Of a stretch of DNA of 64,000 nucleotides, positions 1 to 8,477 are shown piece after piece; positions within the stretch are counted from its first letter, which is position 1, and every line of letters starts with the position of its first letter. A program made the position numbers and the translations under genes. The stretch covers positions 1 through 64,000 of the forward strand of contig JACFND010000003.1 in NCBI GenBank assembly GCA_019455045.1. Direction: 5' to 3'. The stretch comes from Flavobacteriia bacterium. Lineage in GTDB: Bacteria > Bacteroidota > Bacteroidia > Flavobacteriales > Weeksellaceae. The notes under the pieces were generated by a model. That model did no database searches, was not told the DNA's origin, and saw nothing but the letters and a program-made list of their open reading frames with translations.

Positions 1-489
1 CAGAAATAGTTTTTCTGCGATCTGCTCGGACGAGAGTCCGTTTCCGATTTCGATTACAATCTCCTGCTCTCTTTTTGACAGGCTGTTCTGGGTGTCGATT
101 TCCGAAAACTGACTCAGCCGGCTGTCTCTTTCAAGCACCTCCTGCACCTTTTTCAGTATGGTTTCACTGGATGATTCTTTGAGTATGTAGCCGTTGATTT
201 CGCTGTCGTCCACCAGATCGGTCTTGTACATGCTCAGCACCATGATTTTTACTTTCTGATTTTTTTGTCTGACTTTTTTTATAAACTGTGCGCCGTTCAT
301 ATCCGGCATTGCAACATCAGTAATCACCAGATCCACCGGTTTTTTTTCCATCTGTTCCAAGGCTTCTTTTGCCCGATTTTCAACAAAAACGATTTCGTAA
401 TTTTCCACCGAATCCAAAAGTTTTTGAATACCGTCCAAAATCAGCTGATGGTCATCGACCAGTCCTATTTTAATTTTTGAATTCTCCAT
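1..489 (-). CDS. LuxR/NarL-type response regulator (3' end cut by window)
   Basis: DNA-binding response regulator of a two-component system, phosphorylated by the kinase encoded next to it. The 163 visible residues contain a receiver domain (about 5-120) with acidic pair D12-D13, phosphoacceptor Asp58 in ITDVAMPD and the conserved Lys104 in YILKES. They then enter a LuxR-type helix-turn-helix (LSKREQEIV...GLSSEQIAEKLF from about residue 142). The rest of the HTH lies outside the window. The ATG overlaps the last 20 bases of the kinase gene, so the pair is translationally coupled. The target genes cannot be told from the sequence. Confidence 0.93.
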   Translation of the reverse strand, partial: MENSKIKIGLVDDHQLILDGIQKLLDSVENYEIVFVENRAKEALEQMEKKPVDLVITDVAMPDMNGAQFIKKVRQKNQKVKIMVLSMYKTDLVDDSEINGYILKESSSETILKKVQEVLERDSRLSQFSEIDTQNSLSKREQEIVIEIGNGLSSEQIAEKLFL

Positions 490-2377
490 TCTCCGGAATT
501 TCTATGATGAAGGACGCCCCTCTGCCTTCTGAGGAATCAATGTGCAGTACCCCTTTCATTGTTTCAACCCTTTTTTTAATATTATTTAATCCCATTCCAA
601 GTTTGACATTCCCGATGTCAAAACCTTTACCGTCATCTTCGACTATGAATCTGTATCTGTCATCAAATGTACAATCTATATTGATATTTCTTGCTTCCGA
701 ATACTTGATTGAATTTGAAAGAATTTCCTGGATCACCCGGTAGAGAAAATGTTTTCTGTAATCGTCTATTCTGCCGAACTTTTCGACCGGAAAAACATTC
801 AAATGTATGTCGCCTGAAAAGAATAATTTATAATCCTTTGTCAATTGTTTGAGTAAATCTACAAAATTTATTTCATTCAACTCGCTGTCGTTCAGTGCAT
901 GTGAGATCAAACGAATCTCTTTTGCTGTGTCCTGCAGCTGGCCAATGCATTCCTTCAGCTCGTCATTCTGGATAATGGTGGTATTCAGCTGGTCCATCTT
1001 GATGTTGATTGCAGACAGCTTTCCGCCAACGCCGTCGTGAAGTTCTTTTGCAATCCTCGATCTTTCCTGTTTCTGACCTTTGATCAGATTCTGCTGACGA
1101 ATCGTTTCTTTTTCAATTTCAAAAAGTCTTTTGTCCTGCTGACTGATTGTCTTCTGATAGACAAGCCGCTTTTTGTAAAAGACTGCCAAAAGTATCAATG
1201 GAACAATCAGCAGGATTGAAACGATAAAGATCAGTCGTTTTGAAGCTCTTTGAATTTCCTTTTCCTTGTTGAGCAGTTGTATCTGGTTATTTTTCCGCTC
1301 CACATCAAATTTGGTCAGCGTTTCGATAAACTCTTTGTTTTTTTCAACACTGAAAATACTGTCCTGAAGATTGTGCTGGATGGACTGGAAGCGATATGCC
1401 TGGTTAAAATCTCCGAGTTCGTAATAAGTCTTTGACAATCTTTTGTAGAGCTCAACCGTGGATTCATTGTTGAATCCTTCTTTGATCAGATCATAGGCTT
1501 TGTTGTAATAGTCGAGCGCTTTTCTGTAATCTATATCTGCTTTCTCATAATAATTCCCCAAATAAAAGTTGGTGAAATATTCTGCTTCTATATCGAGACT
1601 TTCATTACTGAGTCTGAGTGATTCATCCAACAAACTCAATGCCTTTGGAAAATCCTTTTTTGAATTGAAATTCAGTATGGTGGTCGCCAGATTATTTTGT
1701 GCACGAATCTGACCGTAAGTGTTTCCGGTATTCTTATATATATTGATTGCTTTGATCAGATAAAATTCAGTGCTGTCTTTATTTGAGGTCATATAAGATA
1801 CTGCCATATTGTTATACACCACCGCCAGGTTCAATTTCTTGTCTTCTTTCTCACCCAGCTGTTTTGCCATCTGATAATATCTTCTGGCATTCACAGTATC
1901 TTTCTGCATTATATACAGGTCGGCAATATTACCAAGAACCGAAATCGTATTATCATTATACTCTTCTCTATTTTCGGTTATCTTTAATGATTTGTGATAA
2001 TACTCCAATGCAATTTTAGTTTTATTCTGATAAGAATAAATTAAACCAATGTTGTTATATGCTTTTCCTAAAATGTTTTGATTGCCTATTTCATCCGCCA
2101 GCCTAATTGCTTTCTCAAAATTCTCAATTGCCAATTTATAATTTTGCATCGTAAAATAACAATATCCGATTCCGTAGATCAAATCTGCTTCCCAATTCTT
2201 ATCTTTGTACGAACGGTTTAACTTCAATGCATTTTGAAGATGAATCAGAGATGAATCGGGTTTGGTGCTGACATTGTTCTTATAATATAGGTAATCTTTT
2301 TCCATCAGATCCACCACAGACTGAGCAAATACGGAAACCGACACAAAAAATAGAAATATGAATGCTCTGAATTTCAT
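470..2377 (-). CDS. TPR-containing sensor histidine kinase
   Basis: Membrane sensor kinase of the HisKA_3 (NarX/DesK-like) class. It has a signal peptide (1-19), a TPR-rich periplasmic sensor region (about 30-340) with repeated AYNNIGLIY-like units, a coiled-coil linker, one transmembrane helix (381-400), a dimerisation domain with phospho-His447 in ELHDGVGGKLSAI, and a HATPase_c domain with an N-box at N555 and DDGKGFD at about 581-587. This architecture, with the response regulator directly downstream, is common in Bacteroidota. The ligand is unknown. No convincing TAnnTTTG box is visible upstream. Confidence 0.93.
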   Translation of the reverse strand: MKFRAFIFLFFVSVSVFAQSVVDLMEKDYLYYKNNVSTKPDSSLIHLQNALKLNRSYKDKNWEADLIYGIGYCYFTMQNYKLAIENFEKAIRLADEIGNQNILGKAYNNIGLIYSYQNKTKIALEYYHKSLKITENREEYNDNTISVLGNIADLYIMQKDTVNARRYYQMAKQLGEKEDKKLNLAVVYNNMAVSYMTSNKDSTEFYLIKAINIYKNTGNTYGQIRAQNNLATTILNFNSKKDFPKALSLLDESLRLSNESLDIEAEYFTNFYLGNYYEKADIDYRKALDYYNKAYDLIKEGFNNESTVELYKRLSKTYYELGDFNQAYRFQSIQHNLQDSIFSVEKNKEFIETLTKFDVERKNNQIQLLNKEKEIQRASKRLIFIVSILLIVPLILLAVFYKKRLVYQKTISQQDKRLFEIEKETIRQQNLIKGQKQERSRIAKELHDGVGGKLSAINIKMDQLNTTIIQNDELKECIGQLQDTAKEIRLISHALNDSELNEINFVDLLKQLTKDYKLFFSGDIHLNVFPVEKFGRIDDYRKHFLYRVIQEILSNSIKYSEARNINIDCTFDDRYRFIVEDDGKGFDIGNVKLGMGLNNIKKRVETMKGVLHIDSSEGRGASFIIEIPENGEFKN

Positions 2378-2471
2378 TTTTAAAGTAAAATTACCAAATT
2401 CAACCCTGTGAATTTTATAGTCGGAGTAAAAATACCAAATTCTTGGTAGGTTTTAATAGAATTATAGGGAA

Positions 2472-2479
2472 TATCTTTG
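2472..2479 (+). promoter_or_regulatory. Bacteroidota -7 box TATCTTTG
   Basis: Perfect match to TAnnTTTG, 7 bases before the ATG of the small secreted protein gene. The -33 element is not clear. The transcript would have a very short leader. Confidence 0.6.
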
Positions 2480-2486
2480 TACCATT

Positions 2487-2828
2487 ATGAGAAAGTTAGT
2501 ATTTATTTTAATAGTTGCAATGTCTGCAGGTCTGTATGGGCAGACCAAGACAGGCGGAACTTCAGGAATCAGAATTGGAGGGAGCAATCCTTACAAGACG
2601 ATGGAAGTGAACTTTAGCACAACAACCGGTACTCTGGAGATAAATACTGGTGATGTAGCGATGACAGAGGTTGAAATTTTTGACGAAAACGATAATCTGG
2701 TTGGGACAGCAAGCGTTTCGGATTCAAATTTCAAGGCGAATATAAACGGACTGACAGAAGGAGCTTACACAGTGTACGCTTTAACAGAAGATAACGATGT
2801 CCAAGTGGGAATGATTTACAAACCCTAA
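2487..2828 (+). CDS. small secreted protein resembling a lone T9SS C-terminal domain
   Basis: 113 aa with a clear signal peptide (1-19, ending GLYGQ), so probably exported to the periplasm or beyond. After a short Gly/Thr-rich stretch, the remaining ~75 residues (VEIFDENDNLVG...GLTEGAYTVYALTED) have the layout of the beta-sandwich domain found at the C-termini of type IX secretion substrates (compare VEIFNMNGQLIQ...GLAKGVYVVKV in the gene ending at 40746). There is no catalytic domain in front of it. It could also be a DUF3244-like domain. It is transcribed alone from a TAnnTTTG box and followed by a strong terminator. Function unknown. Confidence 0.75.
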   Translation: MRKLVFILIVAMSAGLYGQTKTGGTSGIRIGGSNPYKTMEVNFSTTTGTLEINTGDVAMTEVEIFDENDNLVGTASVSDSNFKANINGLTEGAYTVYALTEDNDVQVGMIYKP

Positions 2829-2877
2829 AAAAGAGAATATAACATTATTTTTATACAAGTCGATTAAAAAATAAAGT

Positions 2878-2914
2878 TTAGGTTGGTTAAGCTAATAAGC
2901 TTAGGTTGGTTAAG
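2878..2914. repeat. 14-bp direct repeat with an internal stem
   Basis: TTAGGTTGGTTAAG occurs at 2878-2891 and again at 2901-2914. The junction TAAGCT-AATA-AGCTTA (2888-2903) is itself an inverted repeat. It lies between the stop of the small secreted gene and its terminator. Confidence 0.7.
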
Positions 2915-2946
2915 AAAGCAAATCTGAAGATTTGCTTTCTTTTTTT
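2913..2946 (+). terminator. intrinsic terminator of the small secreted gene
   Basis: Perfect 12-bp stem (2913-2924 with 2929-2940), TGAA tetraloop, then a run of T. Confidence 0.88.
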
Positions 2947-2962
2947 ATCTAATTCCAAAAAC

Positions 2963-2999
2963 AAAAAAATCATTCTCTGCGCTCAGGAATGAATTTTTT
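2963..2999 (-). terminator. probable leuS terminator
   Basis: On the minus strand the stem TCATTC/GAATGA (2970-2975 with 2987-2992) is flanked by A/T runs, giving a U-tract at 2963-2969, 25 bases past the leuS stop. Confidence 0.6.
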
Positions 3000-3016
3000 A
3001 TTGTCAGAAATGCATT

Positions 3017-6000
3017 TTACTCCACAATATTGATGACTTTTCCCGGGACGATGATGACATTCTTAGGAGTCTTCCCGTCCAATTGTTTTTGGGTTCTGGG
3101 GTCTGCCATCACCGCTTGGTGAATTTGTTCTTTGGTCAGATCCATCGGCAATTCTAATTTGAAACGCATTTTGCCATTGAACGAAACCGGATATTCCTTG
3201 GCATCTTCCACCAGACATTTGGCATCAAATACCGGAAATTCAGCAAAAGAAATGCTTTGGTCATGTCCGGCTTTTCTCCAAATCTCCTCTGCTATATGCG
3301 GTGCATAAGGAGAAATCAAAACGGCAAGCGGTTCCAAAACTTCTCTTTTGTTGCAGCTCAGTTTGGTCAGTTCATTCACCGCAATCATAAAATTTGAAAC
3401 CGAAGTGTTGAATGAAAAGTGATTGACATCTTCATCCACCTTTTTGATGGCCTGATGCAAAATCTTCATTTCGGCTTTCGAAGGCTGTTCATCTGATAAA
3501 AAGAATTCTTCATTTTCACCGTTGTGATAGAGTTTCCAGAATTTTTTCAAAAACGAATACACACCGCTCAAACCCTGGGTATTCCAAGGTTTCGATTGTT
3601 CTAACGGGCCGAGAAACATCTCATACATTCGAAGCGTATCCGCACCGTACCGTTTACAAATATCATCCGGATTGACCACATTGTATTTTGATTTCGACAT
3701 CTTCTCCACCTCACGGCCACAGATGTATTTTCCGTTTTCCAGTATGAATTCGGCATCTGCATATTCTTCGCGCCAAGCTTTGAATTTCTCGATATCGAGT
3801 TCGTCTCCGCCGTCTTTTAATAAGTTGACATCGACGTGGATGGGGTGAAAGGTAATTCCATGAATTCGTTTTGCTCTACTTTCATCAATGGCTTTTATTC
3901 TATTTTTTATTTGACCAAATACTTTTTCTTGAAAATACTTTACGAAGTCTTTTTGTTCTTCTGAAAGGATTTTATCAAGAACGGGATAATCTACATCGTA
4001 TTCACTTTGTAAAATATGATAAACATAAGAAAGATTAGAGCCATCAATTGTTCCAAGCCTTGAAAATAAAATTTTATAAAATGTTTCTGAAAATTGAGTT
4101 TTATTATTTTTGATTAATTCTAAAATTTCATTATTTTCTTTCACGTGATTATAACTAACGTAAAAAAATGGTAACTTTTTTGGTTCTTTATCTCCTGCAC
4201 GTACAAATTCAGGGAAATCGGCCCTATAAACAAACGCACTCTGTCCCAGAATCATCCCCTGGTTGATCAGTTTTTTAGCATATTCATCTGTTGGCACCAG
4301 TTTCTTGTCAAAAAGAAATTTCTGCCAAAATCTTGAATACAGCAAATGTCCGGTCGCGTGCTCGCTTCCGCCCAGATACAAGTCAACATCTTTCCAATAA
4401 TCAAGCGCTTCTTTTGAGACAAATTCATTTTTATTTTCCGCATCCATATATCTCAGAAAATACCATGAACTGCCCGCCCATCCCGGCATTGTATTCAGCT
4501 CGAGCGGAAATACGGTCTGATGATCGATCAGCTCATTGCAGACAACCTTTCCGGATTTTGTATCCCATGCCCAGTCTTTTGCCCTACCCAATGGCGGATC
4601 ACCCGCTTCGGTCGGCAGATATTCATCCACTTCGGGCAGTAGCAGCGGAAGATGTTTGTCATCCAGCATATACGGAACACCTTCTTTATAGTAAGCCGGC
4701 ACCGGTTCACCCCAATATCTTTGTCTCGAAAACACAGCATCTCTCAGTCTGAAGTTTACTTTTCCTTTTCCGATTCCTTTCTCTTCAAGAATTTTAATGA
4801 TTTTTTCAGTGGCTTCCTTATAATTCAAACCGTTGATATCAGCCGAATTAATCAATTTGAAATCTCCTTTTTCAACATAAGGAAGTTCAGCATCTTTACC
4901 CTTGAATATATTTGGAATCGGCAGATTGAAATGTGATGCAAATTTAAAATCGCGTTCATCTCCTGCCGGAACCGCCATCACCGCACCTGTTCCGTAACCC
5001 GACAAAACATAATCTCCGATCCAGATCGGAATTTCCTTTTTGGTCAGCGGATGCAATGCATAAGCACCTGTGAATTCACCGGTGATTTTATTGACATCAG
5101 CCATTCGTTCTCTTTCGGAACGCTTTGATGTTTGTTCGATATAGTCAAGAATCGCCTCTTTTCTTTCGTCGGTCACTATCTTTTTAACTAATGGATGTTC
5201 CGGCGCTAGACACAGATAGGACACGCCGTACAAGGTATCCGGCCGGGTGGTAAAAACTTCGATCTTCAATTCCTGGTTCAAAGTTGACTCATTTGAGGGC
5301 AGTACATTAAAATTCACAGAAGCACCTTTGCTCTTCCCGATCCAATAGGTCTGTGCATCCTTGATCGGTTCTGGCCAGTCGATTTTTTCAAGATCATTGA
5401 GCAGCCTGTCCGCATAAGCGGTAATTCTCATCATCCATTGGGTCATTCTTTTTCTGATGACCGGAAAACCTCCTCTTTCAGAAACGCCGTTGACCACTTC
5501 GTCATTTGCCAAAACGGTTCCCAGTCCGGGGCACCAGTTGACCACCGCTTCTGCCAAATAAGTCAGTCTGTATTTGAGCAAAATCTGCTGTTTTTCTTTT
5601 TCCGAAAATTGTTTCCATTTTTCAGCGTCAAACTCGGGTGTGTCATCATCGCAAACCGCGTTGACATCGATGTTTCCGCTGTTTTCAAATTTTTTGATCA
5701 GTTCGTCAATTCCGACTGCTTTGTCTAAATCTTTGTCATAATAAGAATTGAACAATTGAATAAAAATCCACTGGGTCCATTTGTAATAATTCGGATCAGA
5801 AGTTCTGAATTCTCTGCTCCAGTCATAGGAAAGACCCAGTTTTTTCAATTGTTTTTCATAGCCTTCAATCTTGTTTCCCTGTTTGTCAACTCCACCGTTG
5901 ATGTTGACTTCGGTGGTCACCGCCGGATGCTGTCCGGTCTGTATCGCATACTGTTCGGCGGGAAGACCGAATGAATCATAACCCATCGGATGCAGCACAT

Positions 6001-6211
6001 TGAAACCTTTGAGTCTTTTGTATCTCGAATAAATATCAGACGCGATATAGCCCAGCGGATGACCGACGTGCAAACCCGCTCCCGACGGATACGGAAACAT
6101 ATCCAGCACATAACATTTGGGTTTGTTCGAATGGTTTGTCGCCTTAAAGGTTTGGTTTTCTTCCCAGTATTTTTGCCATTTGGCCTCGATTTCTCTGTGA
6201 TGATATTGCAT
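3017..6211 (-). CDS. leuS: leucyl-tRNA synthetase with an extra internal insertion
   Basis: Class I aminoacyl-tRNA synthetase charging tRNA-Leu in the cytoplasm. Signature motifs are HVGH at about 48-51 (HIGH motif), the CP1 editing domain (about 230-430), the tryptophan-containing WAGSSWYFLRY segment, and KMSKS at about 837-841, followed by the anticodon-binding domain. At 1064 aa it is longer than usual for bacterial LeuRS. The surplus is an insertion of roughly 100-120 residues (about 665-785) between the SAFVYR block and HPIHVDVN, in the region of the leucine-specific domain just before KMSKS. The encoding DNA (about 3860-4225) is visibly richer in A+T than its flanks. The frame is open throughout, so the enzyme is probably active. 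A -7 box lies at 6231-6238. Confidence 0.97.
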   Translation of the reverse strand: MQYHHREIEAKWQKYWEENQTFKATNHSNKPKCYVLDMFPYPSGAGLHVGHPLGYIASDIYSRYKRLKGFNVLHPMGYDSFGLPAEQYAIQTGQHPAVTTEVNINGGVDKQGNKIEGYEKQLKKLGLSYDWSREFRTSDPNYYKWTQWIFIQLFNSYYDKDLDKAVGIDELIKKFENSGNIDVNAVCDDDTPEFDAEKWKQFSEKEKQQILLKYRLTYLAEAVVNWCPGLGTVLANDEVVNGVSERGGFPVIRKRMTQWMMRITAYADRLLNDLEKIDWPEPIKDAQTYWIGKSKGASVNFNVLPSNESTLNQELKIEVFTTRPDTLYGVSYLCLAPEHPLVKKIVTDERKEAILDYIEQTSKRSERERMADVNKITGEFTGAYALHPLTKKEIPIWIGDYVLSGYGTGAVMAVPAGDERDFKFASHFNLPIPNIFKGKDAELPYVEKGDFKLINSADINGLNYKEATEKIIKILEEKGIGKGKVNFRLRDAVFSRQRYWGEPVPAYYKEGVPYMLDDKHLPLLLPEVDEYLPTEAGDPPLGRAKDWAWDTKSGKVVCNELIDHQTVFPLELNTMPGWAGSSWYFLRYMDAENKNEFVSKEALDYWKDVDLYLGGSEHATGHLLYSRFWQKFLFDKKLVPTDEYAKKLINQGMILGQSAFVYRADFPEFVRAGDKEPKKLPFFYVSYNHVKENNEILELIKNNKTQFSETFYKILFSRLGTIDGSNLSYVYHILQSEYDVDYPVLDKILSEEQKDFVKYFQEKVFGQIKNRIKAIDESRAKRIHGITFHPIHVDVNLLKDGGDELDIEKFKAWREEYADAEFILENGKYICGREVEKMSKSKYNVVNPDDICKRYGADTLRMYEMFLGPLEQSKPWNTQGLSGVYSFLKKFWKLYHNGENEEFFLSDEQPSKAEMKILHQAIKKVDEDVNHFSFNTSVSNFMIAVNELTKLSCNKREVLEPLAVLISPYAPHIAEEIWRKAGHDQSISFAEFPVFDAKCLVEDAKEYPVSFNGKMRFKLELPMDLTKEQIHQAVMADPRTQKQLDGKTPKNVIIVPGKVINIVE

Positions 6212-6230
6212 TCGCTGATCTTTGAATCTG

Positions 6231-6238
6231 CAAATTTA
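6231..6238 (-). promoter_or_regulatory. -7 box TAAATTTG of leuS
   Basis: Perfect TAnnTTTG on the minus strand, 19 bases before the leuS ATG. Confidence 0.6.
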
Positions 6239-6300
6239 GCCATTTTTCGAGATTTGATTTATACTTTGACCCAATGAAACCAAGGCTTCTCTTTTTTTGC

Positions 6301-6308
6301 TATTTTTG
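6301..6308 (+). promoter_or_regulatory. -7 box TATTTTTG
   Basis: TAnnTTTG match 21 bases before the GTG at 6330. It lies inside the longest open frame of the next gene and so argues against the earlier TTG at 6297. Confidence 0.5.
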
Positions 6309-6329
6309 TTCAACAATCAATCAATAAAG

Positions 6330-6740
6330 GTGAATTTGAAACCAAAGAAAAAATCGGGCAGCCAGTGGAAAATCGTCTATTGGATCACAGTGTTTTTAAT
6401 ATTCATCGCATTGATCATTATGGTCAGATTTGTGCTGAACAGTTCAAAGGTTTATGTCGAAAAAAGCACGCTGATCAATCCGTATATGATTGAATGGTCA
6501 TTGGAAAGAGACGGTTCTTTGCGGATCAACGAACCTTTTTATCTCAAGACTGATGCAAAACTGATTGATGATGATCTGACCGATGCTTTCAATGATTCGT
6601 CTCTTTTTACAAATAACGGTTCCGAAAGAATTTTAAGAAATCTGAAATCGCCTTATCTGATTTGGAAAAATGCAGAAAGCGATACCATCCATGTACTGAA
6701 AAACAATGTGGCGATGCATTTTCTGATGCAACAGAATTAA
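6330..6740 (+). CDS. hypothetical single-pass membrane protein
   Basis: About 136 aa with no family recognised. A Lys-rich N-terminus is followed by one transmembrane helix (WKIVYWITVFLIFIALIIMVRFVL, about 13-36) and a ~100-residue extracytoplasmic domain. I chose the GTG at 6330 because a TAnnTTTG box at 6301-6308 would be inside the gene if the TTG at 6297 were used. A TTG at 6336 is another option. It stands between divergent leuS and a convergent MmcQ/YjbR gene, so it is probably transcribed alone. Confidence 0.7.
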   Translation: MNLKPKKKSGSQWKIVYWITVFLIFIALIIMVRFVLNSSKVYVEKSTLINPYMIEWSLERDGSLRINEPFYLKTDAKLIDDDLTDAFNDSSLFTNNGSERILRNLKSPYLIWKNAESDTIHVLKNNVAMHFLMQQN

Positions 6741-6741
6741 A

Positions 6742-7095
6742 TCAAAGACCCAATTCCTGTCTTTTCTTTTTTGGAAATGATTCAATGACTTTTTGGTAAG
6801 AATGGTCAATCAGCCGGCACAGCAGTTCGTCGGTCAGATTTCCTTCAAATGAAACCGTATTCCAATGCTTTTTGTTCATGTGATAACCGGGTTTGATTTC
6901 GGAATAATTTTCTCTGAGTTCTTCGGCATATTGAGGATCGCATTTCAGATTGACACTGAATTCTGCTTCATCCAAACCGCAGAGCGCAAAAACTTTTCCG
7001 GCAACTTTATAAACCAGTGTTTCGGGTCCAAATGGAAATTCTTCGGAAACAAAGGGTTTTTTGAGACAAAAGTCTCTGAATTCTTCAATATTCAT
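6742..7095 (-). CDS. MmcQ/YjbR family protein
   Basis: 117-aa cytoplasmic protein of the MmcQ/YjbR family (CyaY-like fold, often described as a DNA-binding or double-wing protein). Recognised from FPFGPETLVYKVAGKVFAL, the NLKCDPQYAEELR core and the GYHMNKKHWNTV signature. Full length for the family. It ends one base after the convergent gene's stop, with no room for a dedicated terminator. The role is unknown across the family. Confidence 0.9.
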   Translation of the reverse strand: MNIEEFRDFCLKKPFVSEEFPFGPETLVYKVAGKVFALCGLDEAEFSVNLKCDPQYAEELRENYSEIKPGYHMNKKHWNTVSFEGNLTDELLCRLIDHSYQKVIESFPKKKRQELGL

Positions 7096-7208
7096 AAGAA
7101 ATTTACAGGTTTAACAAACTTTTTCATACTTATGTAACATTTTGCACGTTTACTCCGTATATATCATTGCGCACATAAATTTAATCTAAAAAAATCTAAC
7201 AATACAGA

Positions 7209-8075
7209 ATGCGACAGCTAAAAATTACGAAGCAGGTAACCAACAGAGAAACTGCTTCACTTGACAAGTATTTGCAGGAAATTGGCAAGGTGGATCTGAT
7301 CACTGCAGATGAAGAAGTTGAATTGGCACAAAAAATTAAAGCGGGTGACAGAAGGGCATTGGAAAAACTGACCAAAGCGAATCTTCGTTTTGTGGTTTCG
7401 GTTGCCAAGCAGTATCAAAACCAGGGACTGAGTCTTCCTGACCTGATCAACGAGGGAAATCTCGGTTTGATCAAGGCAGCACAGAGATTTGACGAAACCA
7501 GAGGTTTCAAATTTATTTCTTATGCGGTTTGGTGGATCAGACAGTCGATCCTTCAGGCATTGGCTGAACAGTCGAGAATCGTACGTCTGCCTTTGAACAA
7601 AATCGGGTCGATCAACAAGATCAACAAGGCTTATGCAACTTTGGAACAGGAACACGAAAGAGCTCCTTCTGCTGAAGAAATTTCAGAACTTTTGGATATG
7701 TCTGAAACCGATGTGAAAGAATCGATGAAAAACTCGGGTCGTCACGTATCCATGGATGCACCTTTGGTTGAAGGTGAGGATTCAAACCTGTATGACGTTT
7801 TGAATACCGGTGAATCTCCAAGCCCTGACGGTGAACTGATGGTTGAATCGCTGAGAGTTGAAATTGAAAGAGCGCTTCAGACGCTGACTCCGAGAGAAGC
7901 AGATTTGATTCGTCTTTATTTTGGTCTGAATGGTGCACATCCGATGACACTAGAAGAAATCGGTGAAACTTTTGATCTGACCCGCGAAAGAGTTCGTCAG
8001 ATCAAAGAAAAAGCGATCAGAAGATTGAAACACACTTCGAGAAGCAAGATTTTGAAAACTTATATCGGAAGATAA
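7209..8075 (+). CDS. rpoD: primary sigma factor RpoD (short Bacteroidota type)
   Basis: Housekeeping sigma-70 that directs RNA polymerase to promoters of the -33/TAnnTTTG type. At 288 aa it lacks region 1.1 and the long non-conserved region of E. coli RpoD, as is normal for Bacteroidota. Visible parts are region 1.2 (about 13-48), region 2 with [29 protein letters not shown] (about 91-119), region 3 (about 130-210) and region 4 with the [30 protein letters not shown] (about 246-272). Followed by a strong terminator, so it is monocistronic. The upstream region has only imperfect -7 matches such as TAAATTTA. Confidence 0.98.
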   Translation: MRQLKITKQVTNRETASLDKYLQEIGKVDLITADEEVELAQKIKAGDRRALEKLTKANLRFVVSVAKQYQNQGLSLPDLINEGNLGLIKAAQRFDETRGFKFISYAVWWIRQSILQALAEQSRIVRLPLNKIGSINKINKAYATLEQEHERAPSAEEISELLDMSETDVKESMKNSGRHVSMDAPLVEGEDSNLYDVLNTGESPSPDGELMVESLRVEIERALQTLTPREADLIRLYFGLNGAHPMTLEEIGETFDLTRERVRQIKEKAIRRLKHTSRSKILKTYIGR

Positions 8076-8100
8076 TTTTTTTCAAAAACATTGATATTGA

Positions 8101-8133
8101 ATCCCAAAACTTAACGGTTTTGGGATTTTTTTA
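8101..8133 (+). terminator. rpoD terminator
   Basis: Perfect 10-bp stem ATCCCAAAAC/GTTTTGGGAT (8101-8110 with 8117-8126), 6-base loop, then a T run. Confidence 0.92.
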
Positions 8134-8153
8134 TTCGAATTAAGAGCAATTCA

Positions 8154-8318
8154 CTATTTCTGATTTTTCATTTCTCTCATTTTGAGGTCAAGATATTTAT
8201 TCAGCTTTTTATAAAGTTTAAAACCAAAATAAATCAGACACAAAATAAAAATCAGGGCGACGATCTGCCAAATAATCAAACCAAAACTAATATCATTGAT
8301 AACCGTAGAATCATTCAT
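8154..8318 (-). CDS. 54-aa membrane protein
   Basis: Short open frame starting MNDSTVINDISFG, with one strong transmembrane helix (about 13-34, LIIWQIVALIFILCLIYFGF) and a Lys/Met-rich cytoplasmic tail ending MREMKNQK. It fills the 400-base gap between rpoD and rpe, which otherwise holds only the rpoD terminator and the rpe promoter. The hydrophobic pattern and a clean ATG-to-TAG frame support it being real. No family assigned and no -7 box seen. Confidence 0.6.
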   Translation of the reverse strand: MNDSTVINDISFGLIIWQIVALIFILCLIYFGFKLYKKLNKYLDLKMREMKNQK

Positions 8319-8453
8319 AATTTAATTTTTTTTGTATAAGCTGATTTTGTAAAACTAAAGATATTATTGGAATTCCCAATTAATAAATGGAGAATCCAAT
8401 TTGCAAGGAGCATGATTTTTTTATCAATTCCTTTTTACATTTTGAGTTAAGCT

Positions 8454-8461
8454 TATCTTTG
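8454..8461 (+). promoter_or_regulatory. -7 box TATCTTTG of rpe
   Basis: Perfect TAnnTTTG, 16 bases before the rpe ATG. Confidence 0.6.
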
Positions 8462-8477
8462 CATAAACTAAATCATT

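Noticed and set aside
3860-4225. Intein in LeuRS
   Set aside because: The segment lacks a Cys/Ser start, the splicing blocks and a His-Asn end, and is too short for a normal intein.
4291-4752. 153-aa frame antisense to leuS
   Set aside because: No protein-like pattern; it mirrors the leuS coding strand.
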